Source: Candidatus Tepidiaquacellales bacterium UBA2330
Lineage (GTDB): Bacteria > Bacteroidota > Ignavibacteria > Tepidaquicellales > Tepidaquicellaceae
Direction: 5' to 3'
Assembly (NCBI GenBank): GCA_002344965.1
Contig: DDUU01000010.1
Location: 1 to 64,000, forward strand
Length of the DNA stretch: 64,000 bases
Positions within the stretch are counted from its first letter, which is position 1. Each line of letters opens with the position of its first letter. Under the pieces are notes generated by a model, which saw only the letters and a list, made by a program, of their open reading frames with translations, ran no database searches and was not told the DNA's origin. This document shows, one piece after another, positions 35,623 through 44,463 of the stretch. The position numbers and the translations under genes were made by a program.

Positions 35623-35645
35623 TTTTTCCGGAAATTCCGGGAAAA
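35623..35645. other. Hairpin between convergent genes
   Basis: TTTTTCCGGAA and TTCCGGGAAAAA form a near-perfect inverted repeat between the S8 peptidase stop and the gmhA stop. The short T tracts on either side make it a plausible bidirectional terminator, though neither strand has a long U run after the stem. Confidence 0.45.
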
Positions 35646-35669
35646 AGCAGAAAGATTTTTTCGGCTTAC

Positions 35670-36260
35670 TTAATTCTGATATAGCTCTCTCTCTGTAATT
35701 TCACATAAGATATGTCCGACTGTAATATGTCCTTCCTGAATCCTTTGAGTATTTTCAGATGGTATTATGATTGGCACGTCACAAATATCTTTAAGTTTTC
35801 CACCTTTGTTTTTTCCGAGAAGTCCGATTATTTTCATTCCTTTATCTTTTGCTTTCATCACGGCTTTAATGATATTCGGAGAGTTTCCGCTTGTTGAAAT
35901 CGCTATCAGTATATCTCCGCCGGTGCCCAGTCCTTCAATATTTCTCGAGAATACATTTTCAAATCCAATATCATTTCCTCCGGCAGTGAGATTTGACGTA
36001 TCAGTTGTGAGCGCAATAGCTGCAATTGCAGGTCTGTCGATATCATGCGAGAGTCTGATCATAAATTCAGTAGCAAGATGCTGACAGTCAGCGGCGCTGC
36101 CGCCGTTTCCGCAAAGCAGAATTTTTTTTCCGTTTCTTACAGAATCAGTTAACAGGTCGGCTGCTTCGCATATACTGTCAAAACATTTTTCAAAAATCAG
36201 CCGCTTGGTATCAGCGCTTTCGGTTAATGATGTTTCGATAAATTCTTTTCTGTCAAACAT
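35670..36260 (-). CDS. gmhA: Sedoheptulose 7-phosphate isomerase
   Basis: 196 residues, one SIS domain. It converts sedoheptulose 7-phosphate to D-glycero-heptose 7-phosphate, the first step to the ADP-heptose used in LPS core. Motifs: CGNGGSAADCQHLATEF, the substrate loop AIALTTDTSNLTAGGND, ISTSGNSPNI and EGHITVGHILCEITE, whose Glu and His are active-site residues of the family. Five bases downstream of kdtA, so co-transcribed with it. Confidence 0.95.
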   Translation of the reverse strand: MFDRKEFIETSLTESADTKRLIFEKCFDSICEAADLLTDSVRNGKKILLCGNGGSAADCQHLATEFMIRLSHDIDRPAIAAIALTTDTSNLTAGGNDIGFENVFSRNIEGLGTGGDILIAISTSGNSPNIIKAVMKAKDKGMKIIGLLGKNKGGKLKDICDVPIIIPSENTQRIQEGHITVGHILCEITERELYQN

Positions 36261-36265
36261 ATTTA

Positions 36266-37543
36266 TTATGTTATTTGATTTACGATATTTTCGGCAATGC
36301 CGATTGAATTTTCAAACACAAGTTTACTTTTCATGCCGGTATCATCCCGGAGTTTTTTATCTTTGAGAAATTCTCTGAAGACGCGGTAAAACTGTCTTGT
36401 ATCTTTTATAACAATTCCGCACCCCTTTTCGATAAGTATTTCATCTTCATCGGAATTTTTCACTTTATTAGAAAATAAAATCGGCATATTAAATATAGCG
36501 GGTTCAAGAATATTATGAAGTCCCGTTTTGAATCCGCCTCCGACATAACTCAGATATGCCGCGCCGTAAAGTTTTGAAAGTAATCCGATCCTGTCCACTA
36601 TGATAAGATTTTCTCCGTTATAATTATTCAGATTACCGAAACGAATGGTTTTAATATTCCCGTATCTTTCACCTATCATTTTTTCTATTGCGGATATTTT
36701 TGTTTCTTTTGGCTCATGAGGAACAAGAATTGTCAGCAGATTTTTTTCAAAGTTAAGTGTTTTATCTATCGCAGGTAAAATGATATCCTCATCTTCTTTC
36801 CATGAACTTCCCATTACGAATATTTTTTTTCCGTCTTTGACAAAGGAAGGTAAAATTTCTTCACCTGTCTTGTTTCCTGCTGTCTGAAGTACTCTTTCAA
36901 ATTTGGAATCTCCGATCTTTATAATATCTGTTTTTTCCTTTCCAAGTTTCTCTTTGTAATTTTTCTCATCAAAGTCATCTATTACAAATGCGGTATCGAT
37001 CATACCGTAAAGATTTTTTTTGAATGAACTTATAACCGGTATATTCCATGTGGAATCATTCTCATCATACCTTGCGTTTGCCAGAACTCTTTTAATTCCG
37101 GTTTTACCCGCTTCATTTAAAATATTATACCAGAGATCGTATCTCATAAAAATAATAATTTCCGGTCTTATCATTTCAAGAAACTTTTTCTGATTTGAAA
37201 TTGAGTCAAACGGAAGATAGGTTTTTATCACGTTCTCATTTATGATCCCGGAATTGTTAAATCCGGATGGTGAAAAAAATGATAACACAACATTGTAATT
37301 TTTTTTAATAAATTCCTGCACAAGAGGAAGCGCCTGCTGATATTCTCCCAGTGAAGATGAATGTATTATCACTGCTTTTTTAGGGCTGAATGCAGAAAGA
37401 GATTTATCCAGTTCACTGAATAAATCTCTTCTGCCTTTTAAACCTTCTTTAACTTTTGAATTAAAAACCGAATAGATCCTGAAAAAAAACCATATTGCCG
37501 GAATGCCAATTGTGTTATATATTATATACCAGAATTTTTTCAC
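36266..37543 (-). CDS. kdtA: 3-deoxy-D-manno-octulosonic acid (Kdo) transferase
   Basis: 425 residues. An N-terminal membrane anchor (YIIYNTIGIPAIWFFFRIY) precedes a GT-B domain facing the cytoplasm that moves Kdo from CMP-Kdo to lipid A precursor. Motifs: HSSSLGEYQQALPLV (family HxxSxGE acceptor-site Glu), GSSWKEDE and VGGGFKTGLHNILEPAIF. The usual GxxGGHN reads KTGLHN here, a mild departure. Start 38 bases from the frr stop; it may belong to the translation operon transcript. Confidence 0.93.
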   Translation of the reverse strand: MKKFWYIIYNTIGIPAIWFFFRIYSVFNSKVKEGLKGRRDLFSELDKSLSAFSPKKAVIIHSSSLGEYQQALPLVQEFIKKNYNVVLSFFSPSGFNNSGIINENVIKTYLPFDSISNQKKFLEMIRPEIIIFMRYDLWYNILNEAGKTGIKRVLANARYDENDSTWNIPVISSFKKNLYGMIDTAFVIDDFDEKNYKEKLGKEKTDIIKIGDSKFERVLQTAGNKTGEEILPSFVKDGKKIFVMGSSWKEDEDIILPAIDKTLNFEKNLLTILVPHEPKETKISAIEKMIGERYGNIKTIRFGNLNNYNGENLIIVDRIGLLSKLYGAAYLSYVGGGFKTGLHNILEPAIFNMPILFSNKVKNSDEDEILIEKGCGIVIKDTRQFYRVFREFLKDKKLRDDTGMKSKLVFENSIGIAENIVNQIT

Positions 37544-37581
37544 GGCTCCGGGTAGTTAGACTTTGTAAATAGACTTAGAAA

Positions 37582-38139
37582 TCAGACTTCCATTATATCT
37601 TTCTCTTTCTGTGCAAGTATAGTGTCAATACCTTTTATAAATTTGTCTGTCAGCTTCTGAATTTCCGCTTCACCGTGCTTTCTTTCATCTTCAGAAAAGT
37701 GATCTTCCTTCTCGGCTTTTTTCAAATGCTCAATAGCGTCCCTTCTTAAATTTCTGACCGCGATCTTTCCGTCTTCGCCGAATTTTTTAACAAGCTTTAC
37801 TATCTCTTTTCTTCTTTCTTCATTCAGCGGCGGAATCGGTATTCTTATCAGGTTTCCGTCGTTTGAAGGATTCAGTCCCAGATTTGCCGATTGAATCGCT
37901 TTCTCTATCATTGGAATGGCTGTCTTGTCCCAGGCTTGTACCGTGATTGTATGGTAATCTGGTGTACTGACATTTCCAAGCTGATTCAGCGCAGTAGGAG
38001 TTCCGTAATAATCTACTTTTACACCGTCAAGAAGATTGGTTGTAGCTTTTCCGGTTCGGATCTTTATTAATTCCTGATGGACATGATCAACCGCCTTTTC
38101 CATTTTATCGGATGAGCTTTTTAAAATATCCTTTATCAT
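37582..38139 (-). CDS. frr: Ribosome recycling factor
   Basis: 185 residues, standard length. It dissociates ribosomes after termination together with EF-G. Motifs: MEKAVDHVHQELIKIRTGKA, the hinge GVKVDYYGTPTALNQLGNVS and IRIPIPPLNEERRKEIVK. It directly follows pyrH, as in most bacteria. Confidence 0.97.
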   Translation of the reverse strand: MIKDILKSSSDKMEKAVDHVHQELIKIRTGKATTNLLDGVKVDYYGTPTALNQLGNVSTPDYHTITVQAWDKTAIPMIEKAIQSANLGLNPSNDGNLIRIPIPPLNEERRKEIVKLVKKFGEDGKIAVRNLRRDAIEHLKKAEKEDHFSEDERKHGEAEIQKLTDKFIKGIDTILAQKEKDIMEV

Positions 38140-38165
38140 AAAATTAAAATTAATTTTAAATTATT

Positions 38166-38876
38166 CTAACAAACAAGAGTTCCGATGTTTTCACCCATGA
38201 CAAGCTTCTTAAGATTGCCTTTAACGTTCATATTGAAAACCTTTATCGGGAGGCCGTTTTCCTGACATAAAGTAATTGCAGTAAGATCCATAACCCTTAG
38301 GTCTTTTTCAAGTACATCCAGATAAGATAATTTTCTGAACATTTTAGCTTTGGGATTTTTTTCAGGATCAGAATCATAAACTCCGTTTACTCTCGTGCCT
38401 TTAATAATTATATCAGCTTTAATTTCTATTGCTCTTAGCGCAGCGGCTGTATCAGTTGTAAAATAAGGACTTCCCGTACCTGAAGAAAAAATTACGACAC
38501 GCTTTTTTTCAATATGCCTTAACGCTTTCCTGAGTATAAACGGCTCCGCTATTTCATCCATCTTTATTGCAGACTGCACTCTTGTATATATTCCTCTTTT
38601 TTCGAGAGAGTTCTGAATTGCAAGAGAGTTGATTACAGTTGCAAGCATTCCCATCTGATCACCGGTTACTCTGTCCACTCCCTGTTCATGCGCTGACAAA
38701 CCTCTGTAAATATTTCCTCCTCCGATTACAATTCCGATCTCGATTCCGAGTTTGGAAATGCTCAGCAATTCGGAAGAAATTGTTTCAAGCACTTCGGAAT
38801 CAATTCCGTAATTCTGTTTTCCCATCAGCGATTCACCGCTGAGCTTGAGTATGATCCTTTTATATTTTAAAGGCAT
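38166..38876 (-). CDS. pyrH: UMP kinase
   Basis: 236 residues, amino-acid-kinase fold. It phosphorylates UMP with ATP in pyrimidine synthesis and is usually a hexamer regulated by GTP and UTP. Motifs: ILKLSGESLMG, IGIVIGGGNIYRG, GTGSPYFTTDTAAALRA and KGTRVNGVYDSDPEKNP. Fifteen bases after tsf in the rpsB-tsf-pyrH-frr operon. Confidence 0.97.
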   Translation of the reverse strand: MPLKYKRIILKLSGESLMGKQNYGIDSEVLETISSELLSISKLGIEIGIVIGGGNIYRGLSAHEQGVDRVTGDQMGMLATVINSLAIQNSLEKRGIYTRVQSAIKMDEIAEPFILRKALRHIEKKRVVIFSSGTGSPYFTTDTAAALRAIEIKADIIIKGTRVNGVYDSDPEKNPKAKMFRKLSYLDVLEKDLRVMDLTAITLCQENGLPIKVFNMNVKGNLKKLVMGENIGTLVC

Positions 38877-38891
38877 GTAAATTTTTCAGGT

Positions 38892-39755
38892 TTATTTATT
38901 CTCTTCACCGAGCTGAAATCTGACCATGCTTACTATTTCAATATTGTTGCCGTTTGTTTTATTGAAATCAGAAATAATGTCCTTGATCGACTTGCCGGAT
39001 TCGTTTATGTATTCCTGTTCGAGAAGACAGTTATCCTGAAAATATCTTTCCACTTTATTGTTAACTATTGTCTGCGCAATGTTGTCAGGTTTGTTTTCAT
39101 TTTTTGCCTGTGATAAGTATATTTCCTTTTCCTTTTCAATAATTTCCTTGGCAATCCCGTCACGGTTTACGGCGGCAGGATTCATTGCTACTACCTGCAT
39201 AGCAATATTTTTTCCGAGCGAGTCGGCTTTTTCGTCAAATGTTCCTTTGAATCCGACTAATGATCCGAGTTTGCTGCCGAAGTGAATATAGCCGGATACA
39301 AATCCGTCCGGAGCATTTATAATTTTAGCTCTTTTCAGTTCTGTTCTCTCGCCTACCTTTCCCATGATCTCATCAATTTTTTCTTTAACAGTAAGTCCGT
39401 CACTGCTTTTTGAAGATAAAATATCTTCAACTTTATCAGAATTAATGCTTAAAGCCGCAGCTGCAATGCTTTCAGCGAAATTCTGGAATTCATCGCCTTT
39501 GGATACAAAGTCAGTTTCGCAGTTTACTTCTATCAAAGCGCCTGTTTTTTTATCATCGGATATCTTTAACTTAACAGCTCCTTCATTAGTAATCTTATCA
39601 GCTCTTTTCACAGCCATTGCTGCGCCTTTTTTTCTGAGTACATCAATTGCTTTATTAATGTCGCCGCCGGTTTCTTCAAGAGCTTTTTTACAGTCATTGA
39701 TACCCGCGCCAGTCTTATTTCTTAATTCTTTTATTAGATCTAAAGTAATCTCCAT
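38892..39755 (-). CDS. tsf: Elongation factor Ts
   Basis: 287 residues. The nucleotide exchange factor for EF-Tu. The N-terminal UBA domain (LIKELRNKTGAGINDCKKAL) is followed by the EF-Tu-contacting TDFVSKGDEF region and the dimerisation core, ending near MVRFQLGEE. It lies 31 bases after rpsB, the usual order. Confidence 0.97.
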   Translation of the reverse strand: MEITLDLIKELRNKTGAGINDCKKALEETGGDINKAIDVLRKKGAAMAVKRADKITNEGAVKLKISDDKKTGALIEVNCETDFVSKGDEFQNFAESIAAAALSINSDKVEDILSSKSSDGLTVKEKIDEIMGKVGERTELKRAKIINAPDGFVSGYIHFGSKLGSLVGFKGTFDEKADSLGKNIAMQVVAMNPAAVNRDGIAKEIIEKEKEIYLSQAKNENKPDNIAQTIVNNKVERYFQDNCLLEQEYINESGKSIKDIISDFNKTNGNNIEIVSMVRFQLGEENK

Positions 39756-39786
39756 AATTATAAGTGAATTTGTTTTAATTTATATA

Positions 39787-40527
39787 TTAATTCTGTTCCA
39801 GTTTTTCTTTCATCTCTTCCGACTCGTCCTCTGCTTTTATCTTTGCAACCTGATTTCCTATAATGGCTGCGTCAGCAATTGCCTTTGTAATAATTTCAAT
39901 AGATTTTACTGCGTCATCATTTGCGGGAATAGGGTAGTCCACAAGGTCAGGATCACAGTTTGTATCTACAATTGCGTAAACAGGGATATTCAGTTTTCTC
40001 GCTTCGCTGATTGCAATATGTTCCTTTTTGATATCGACCACGAAAATAGCTCCGGGGATTTTAGTCATGTTGACAATTCCGTTCAGAACTTTTTCAAGCT
40101 TCTCCTTATCTCTTGATAAAATAAGTCTTTCCTTTTTTACAAACTGATCAATCGTTCCGTCAGTCTCCATCTTCTGAATATTGGTAAGCTTCTTAATACT
40201 TTTTCTTACAGTGTTAAAATTTGTAAGCATACCGCCGAGCCATCTTTCGCAGACATAAAAGGATCCGCTTCTTTCAGCCTGGTCTTTTATTATCTGCTTA
40301 GCCTGCTTTTTTGTGCCGATGAAAAGAACTTTCTTTCCTTCTGTAGAGATCTTTGAGATTGAGTTGCACGCTTCCTCGAGAAGTTCGAGTGTTTTTTTGA
40401 GATCAATAATATGGATGCCGTTTCTCTCCATAAAAATGAATTTCTTCATTTTCGGATCCCATCTTCTTGTAAGATGACCGAAATGTGAACCTGCCAGTAA
40501 CAGATCCTCGATTTGTACTTTTGTCAA
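39787..40527 (-). CDS. rpsB: 30S ribosomal protein S2
   Basis: 246 residues. Motifs: LLLAGSHFGHLTRRWDPKMKKF, FIGTKKQAKQIIKDQA, ERWLGGMLTNFNTVRKS and PVYAIVDTNCDPDLVDYPIPANDDA. First gene of rpsB-tsf-pyrH-frr. The start is preceded by an AGGAGG Shine-Dalgarno on the minus strand, an exception to the weak sites typical of Bacteroidota. A 278-base structured leader separates it from rpsI. Confidence 0.98.
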   Translation of the reverse strand: MTKVQIEDLLLAGSHFGHLTRRWDPKMKKFIFMERNGIHIIDLKKTLELLEEACNSISKISTEGKKVLFIGTKKQAKQIIKDQAERSGSFYVCERWLGGMLTNFNTVRKSIKKLTNIQKMETDGTIDQFVKKERLILSRDKEKLEKVLNGIVNMTKIPGAIFVVDIKKEHIAISEARKLNIPVYAIVDTNCDPDLVDYPIPANDDAVKSIEIITKAIADAAIIGNQVAKIKAEDESEEMKEKLEQN

Positions 40528-40591
40528 GATTAATCCTCCTAGGGTTTAAAAAGCCGAATCAGAATTGCAGAACTCAAATAGTTGGAATTTA

Positions 40592-40712
40592 AAATCTCCG
40601 GGAAGGAGATTTAGATAATGAGTTTATCATCAATAAAGAATTGACTTTTGTTTTTTCTTCTACCCCCGTCATCTCCGGTTTTACATCCGCTGAAAGCGGA
40701 CACTGGTAAAAC
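40592..40712 (-). promoter_or_regulatory. Candidate structured leader of the rpsB-tsf operon
   Basis: In the 278 bases between rpsI and rpsB, two hairpins stand out. One has perfect 8-bp arms at 40592-40599 and 40605-40612 with a 5-base loop. The other has a 7-bp outer stem (40678-40684 with 40706-40712) enclosing a 6-bp inner stem (40686-40691 with 40695-40700). Leaders that bind S2 and repress rpsB exist in other phyla; whether this one does is inference. The first hairpin could also be a weak terminator for rplM-rpsI. Confidence 0.35.
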
Positions 40713-40805
40713 AGGATCAGGGAATATGTATTTTTAAATAGTGTTAATAATAAATCTTTTAAAACAGACGGAATATAAATTCCGGAATAAAATGAATCTC
40801 TGTTT

Positions 40806-41198
40806 TTATCTTTTAGAGAACTGAAATTTCTTTCTTGCTTTCGGCTGTCCGCATTTTTTTCTTTCTACGGCTCTCGGATCACGCGTCATAAGTCCTGCTT
40901 TTCTAAGAGGACTTTTTAATTCTTCATTGGTTTCTACCAAAGCTCTTGCAATCCCAAGTTTTATAGCTCCTGCCTGACCGGTAAATCCGCCGCCGTTGAC
41001 ATTTACCTGCGCATCGAATGTTCCTGATGTATTTGTTACCTGAAACGGCTGTATGATCTCGGTATAAAGATTTTCAGTTTTAAAATAATCCTTAGCCTCT
41101 TTATTGTTGATTCTGATCAGTCCGTTTCCCGGTTTTAATAAAACGCGGGCGGTTGCTGTCTTTCTCCTGCCTACTTTTAATGTTGAGTTTGAACTCAT
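40806..41198 (-). CDS. rpsI: 30S ribosomal protein S9
   Basis: 130 residues, normal length. Motifs: VGRKTATARVLLKPG, VNGGGFTGQAGAIKLGIARAL and the basic tail ERKKCGQPKARKKFQFSKR, whose C-terminal Lys/Arg reaches the ribosomal P site. It lies 53 bases after rplM, the usual pair. Confidence 0.98.
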   Translation of the reverse strand: MSSNSTLKVGRRKTATARVLLKPGNGLIRINNKEAKDYFKTENLYTEIIQPFQVTNTSGTFDAQVNVNGGGFTGQAGAIKLGIARALVETNEELKSPLRKAGLMTRDPRAVERKKCGQPKARKKFQFSKR

Positions 41199-41251
41199 GT
41201 GTATGTTTATATAAATAAATTAAAATTCTTAACTTTGATTAACTCCGGATA

Positions 41252-41707
41252 TTACAGCTCAAGTACAGCTGGATTCTGCGCTGAATGCGGATGATCCGTG
41301 CCTGAATATACTTTAAGTTTATTAATAAGTTTATTTCCGAGTTTGGTCTTTGGAAGCATTCTCTTGACTGCAAGTCTTATAACCCTGTCCGGATGTTTCT
41401 GCATCATTTCATTGAATGTTCTTTTTTTCTGACCTCCGGGATAAAGAGTGTGAGTGAGATATACTTTCTGTTCGGCTCTTTTATCTGCGATCTTGATTTT
41501 GTCTGCGTTTAACACTACCACCCAGTCGCCTGTATCTGCATTCGGCGTATACTGCGGATTGTATTTTCCTCTGATTCTTTTTGCAACTTCACTTGCAAGT
41601 CTTCCGAGGATTTTACCTTCTGCATCCACTACGAACCATTTGTTTGAATTTTCTGACCGGGTCGAGAATTTTGTGATCCTGTTTGTCTTTTTTATTCCAG
41701 ATTTCAT
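41252..41707 (-). CDS. rplM: 50S ribosomal protein L13
   Basis: 151 residues. Motifs: WFVVDAEGKILGRLASEVAK, IRGKYNPQYTPNADTGD, VVVLNADKIKI and RAVKRMLPKTKLG-like AVKRMLPKTKLGNKLINKL, ending YSGTDHPHSAQNP. It opens the rplM-rpsI transcript; its promoter must lie in the gene-free region above 41707. Confidence 0.98.
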   Translation of the reverse strand: MKSGIKKTNRITKFSTRSENSNKWFVVDAEGKILGRLASEVAKRIRGKYNPQYTPNADTGDWVVVLNADKIKIADKRAEQKVYLTHTLYPGGQKKRTFNEMMQKHPDRVIRLAVKRMLPKTKLGNKLINKLKVYSGTDHPHSAQNPAVLEL

Positions 41708-41909
41708 ATCGATTTTTAGTAAGCGTTAAAACTACCATTATTAGATTAAAAAATCAATGATATGATTTGTCTTCAGGGAAGAATTTTACATCGATAAATA
41801 AATTGTTTAAGTCCGGCTTGAATGGTTTTAATTACTTCAGAAGTGAACGCCTTGCAGCTTTGTCATTTCTATGAAAAATTTAATTTATTCTGCACTCGGT
41901 TCTTTTTTA

Positions 41910-42098
41910 TTAACATTCTATGTTTGGATGTTAACAGTTTATGTTTTGATATTAATTGTCTTCAACTTAATGTTAATTGTCTTTGTTTCCATGTTATATT
42001 TCTTCATTTAGATGTTTGCAGTCTTCGCTCGAAAGTTAAATGTCTGCTTTTTCAATTTAAGTGTCTTCGCTCAAAAGCTGAATGTCTGCTTTTTTAAA
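41910..42098. repeat. Degenerate 21-bp tandem repeat, nine units
   Basis: Nine 21-base units run head to tail without gaps, starting at 41910, 41931, 41952, 41973, 41994, 42015, 42036, 42057 and 42078, most beginning TTA and sharing TTAAnTGTCTT or a close variant; a tenth, weak unit may follow. On the minus strand two frames give heptad peptides such as KTINIKL, broken by stops. Neither strand has a full-length open frame over the array. It looks like a decaying minisatellite or the remnant of a heptad-repeat gene, in a 700-base gene-free region (41708-42407) upstream of rplM. Confidence 0.75.
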
Positions 42099-42284
42099 GT
42101 TAATAGTATTGTATGACAGGTTTCGGATTAAACAAATGAAGTTGCCCAACTGCTGAACTGTAATCAGGAAGCGGGAAGTTATGAAGCTGAGTTTATTTTA
42201 CTGTATTGAAGTAGGTGAGTTTGTTCAGTCGAAGCGAATGTTATTGGTCAAATAACCCGAAGAAATTTTATTAATAAATAAAGG

Positions 42285-42313
42285 AACCCGTAATTTTTTT
42301 TTATGGGTTTTTT
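42285..42313. terminator. Terminator-like hairpin
   Basis: AACCCGTAA pairs with TTATGGGTT (one G-T pair) around a T-rich loop; on the plus strand it is followed by TTTT. No plus-strand gene ends here, so it may be a remnant or serve a transcript from the repeat region. Confidence 0.45.
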
Positions 42314-42330
42314 ATTTTCACTCTAAGAGG

Positions 42331-42360
42331 TTAACTAAACCGCTAATGCGGTTTAGTCAA
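42331..42360. repeat. 13-bp inverted repeat downstream of the FG-GAP gene
   Basis: TTAACTAAACCGC and GCGGTTTAGTCAA, one mismatch, flank TAAT. Its core TAAACCGC/GCGGTTTA equals the wider inverted pair at 13068-13125, suggesting a dispersed palindromic family. It could also stop transcription of the minus-strand gene that ends at 42408, but it lacks a U run. Confidence 0.5.
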
Positions 42361-42407
42361 TTATTAATGATCAATATATTTGTAAACGTTTGGACTTTAC
42401 AGAGAAT

Positions 42408-44420
42408 TTACTTCACCAGCGACAGCTTCTTTGTCTGGTTAAAATTATCCGCGGCGAGCTTGCAGAAATAAATTCCGCTTGCAAGTCCGCTGCCGTCAAA
42501 TACGGATTTATAATATCCGGCTTCTTTGAATTCATTTACTAGAGTCTTAACTTCGCGTCCGGAGTTATCAAACACTTTTAAAGTAATAAATCCATTTTCC
42601 GAAAGTCTGTAGGAAATATTTGTGACGGGATTAAATGGATTCGGATAATTCTGCATAAGCTCGGTCGTAGCCGGAATTCCTATCACGACTTCATTCGAAA
42701 GATTGATGTATTCAAAACCGCCGTTGAAATCGATCTGCTTCAAACGGTATTTGTATTTTCCTGAAGAAAGATTTTTGTCATCGTATGTATAATTATTCTG
42801 CGAACTTGAATTTCCCGCGCCGTTTACAAAGCCCGCTTTCTTCCACGCTTCCTGACCTGCGGCGTCATTATCCGATCTCTGAATTTCAAAACCGGAATTA
42901 TTTTGTTCAAGAGAAGTAGACCAGCTAAGTTTTACGGAATTTAGGATTACGCTCGAAGTAAATGACGAAAGCTCTACCGGCAAAGGACTGTCGCCGTTGA
43001 GGAGGATTGCAACTTCGTCTGTATTATATTCTTTAACGGCAATATCAATATCTCCGTCATTATCGAAATCTGCTGAGACAGATAATGGAGCATAATTAAC
43101 ACTATTGTGTACTATATAAGTAAATGTACCATCTCCATTATTAAAGTATTGAAGTAAAGGAGAAGCTTCAAATATTGTAATAAAATCTAAAAACCCATCA
43201 GCGTTAAAATCATCATCCAAAGAATTATGGAAAATAGAAAAAAAACCATTTTCAATAAATAATCCGGTTCCATTATTTTTAATATTAACGCCTGGAGATA
43301 TTAAGTCAATATATCCATCATTATTATAATCGAATAACTTTGAATCTTTTACAAATAAGATAAACGGACCTGCCGGTCCTAAATTATGTGAATAAATAGT
43401 TTGGTTTGTAAATTCACCCTCTCCTACATTTGATAATGTAAAGTATGTTTTACAAAGATTATAAAATGTAATACTATTGCCCTCACGAAATCCATTAATA
43501 CCAACTATATCAAGAGTACCATCATTATTAAGATCTTCTAACAAAGGAGTTTCTTCAATATAGTTTGCTGAATTATTATTACATTGTGAAAGAAGATAAT
43601 ATGAAGTATCAGGAATAAAATTACCACTTATATTGAAAACCATTTTTATATCACTGTTTGAAAGATAATAACAATAATCAAGAAATCCGTCTCCATTTAA
43701 ATCCCCAAAATTTCCCAATCCACCTTGGAAAGTAGATAAAAAACTGAAGTTACCAAAGCCGTCATTTATAAAATAATAATTGTCAAAAATATTATCTCTT
43801 CTCACTATGATATCAAGATCACCGTCATTATCAAAATCAGCCAATATTGAATATCCGGCTTCCGGCAAAGATGAAAAATAAGTGAATACCGCTGCTCCGT
43901 TATTTTTATATGTTTTTTCATTAATAATAAGATCAACATCCCCGTCTGAGTCTAGATCTCCCGCTAATAAACTATTTGCCAGCGGAGAAACAATTCCGGA
44001 TGATTTTATAAAACTCCCCGTTCCCCCTATAGCTTTCGCTCTGAATGAATACACAAAAGGCGTTATGCTTTCGTTTGAAATTGTCTTTAATCCTGAAGTA
44101 AGAGTAACGCTTATTTTCTCACCGTTCTTAAATTGATTTACAGGATTTATTGTCAGCGTATTTGAAACTGAATTATAATCTAATGATGCCGTCATCAGTC
44201 CCGTCTGATAACCGAATACTTTTATATTTTCGGCGGTCATTAGTGAACCGTTCATAAGCTGAGCGAAAGTAATGACAATGTCCGATGACTTAACTACGCT
44301 ATTAGCGTTCATTGGAGGAGATACAGTATTGATAAATTGATTAATTGGATTTGACTTTAGGGAAATCGAACAGGCGAAAGTAAGAATAAAGATTAATATT
44401 AGTTTGTTTGGGCTTTTCAT
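42408..44420 (-). CDS. FG-GAP/VCBS repeat protein with Ig-like domain and T9SS tail
   Basis: 670 residues. The signal peptide ends near ISLKS. A SbsA/Big-type Ig-like domain (about 32-130: PPMNANSVVKSSDIVITF ... TPFVYSFRA) comes first. Then come about seven FG-GAP/VCBS repeats marked by calcium-loop phrases DLDSDGDVDLII, DFDNDGDLDIIV, DLNNDGTLDIVG, DYNNDGYIDLIS and DFDNDGDIDIAV, as in integrin-like propellers. The last 75 residues are the T9SS sorting domain (NYPNPFNPVTNISY to KKLSLVK). Likely a calcium-dependent surface or secreted adhesion-type protein. Confidence 0.93.
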   Translation of the reverse strand: MKSPNKLILIFILTFACSISLKSNPINQFINTVSPPMNANSVVKSSDIVITFAQLMNGSLMTAENIKVFGYQTGLMTASLDYNSVSNTLTINPVNQFKNGEKISVTLTSGLKTISNESITPFVYSFRAKAIGGTGSFIKSSGIVSPLANSLLAGDLDSDGDVDLIINEKTYKNNGAAVFTYFSSLPEAGYSILADFDNDGDLDIIVRRDNIFDNYYFINDGFGNFSFLSTFQGGLGNFGDLNGDGFLDYCYYLSNSDIKMVFNISGNFIPDTSYYLLSQCNNNSANYIEETPLLEDLNNDGTLDIVGINGFREGNSITFYNLCKTYFTLSNVGEGEFTNQTIYSHNLGPAGPFILFVKDSKLFDYNNDGYIDLISPGVNIKNNGTGLFIENGFFSIFHNSLDDDFNADGFLDFITIFEASPLLQYFNNGDGTFTYIVHNSVNYAPLSVSADFDNDGDIDIAVKEYNTDEVAILLNGDSPLPVELSSFTSSVILNSVKLSWSTSLEQNNSGFEIQRSDNDAAGQEAWKKAGFVNGAGNSSSQNNYTYDDKNLSSGKYKYRLKQIDFNGGFEYINLSNEVVIGIPATTELMQNYPNPFNPVTNISYRLSENGFITLKVFDNSGREVKTLVNEFKEAGYYKSVFDGSGLASGIYFCKLAADNFNQTKKLSLVK

Positions 44421-44463
44421 AAATACTCCGTTATTTTTAAAAAAGTTAATAAAAAATTTTTTA

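Noticed and set aside
39364..40116. 250-residue plus-strand frame opposite tsf and rpsB
   Set aside because: It overlaps two certain housekeeping genes and its translation has no domain; composition is that of antisense codons.
41822..42097. 91-residue plus-strand frame through the 21-bp repeats
   Set aside because: The Cys/Leu/Phe-rich heptads arise from the repeat itself, and no ribosome site precedes it.
41910..42098. CRISPR array
   Set aside because: The 21-base units are contiguous with no spacers, are degenerate, and no cas gene is present.
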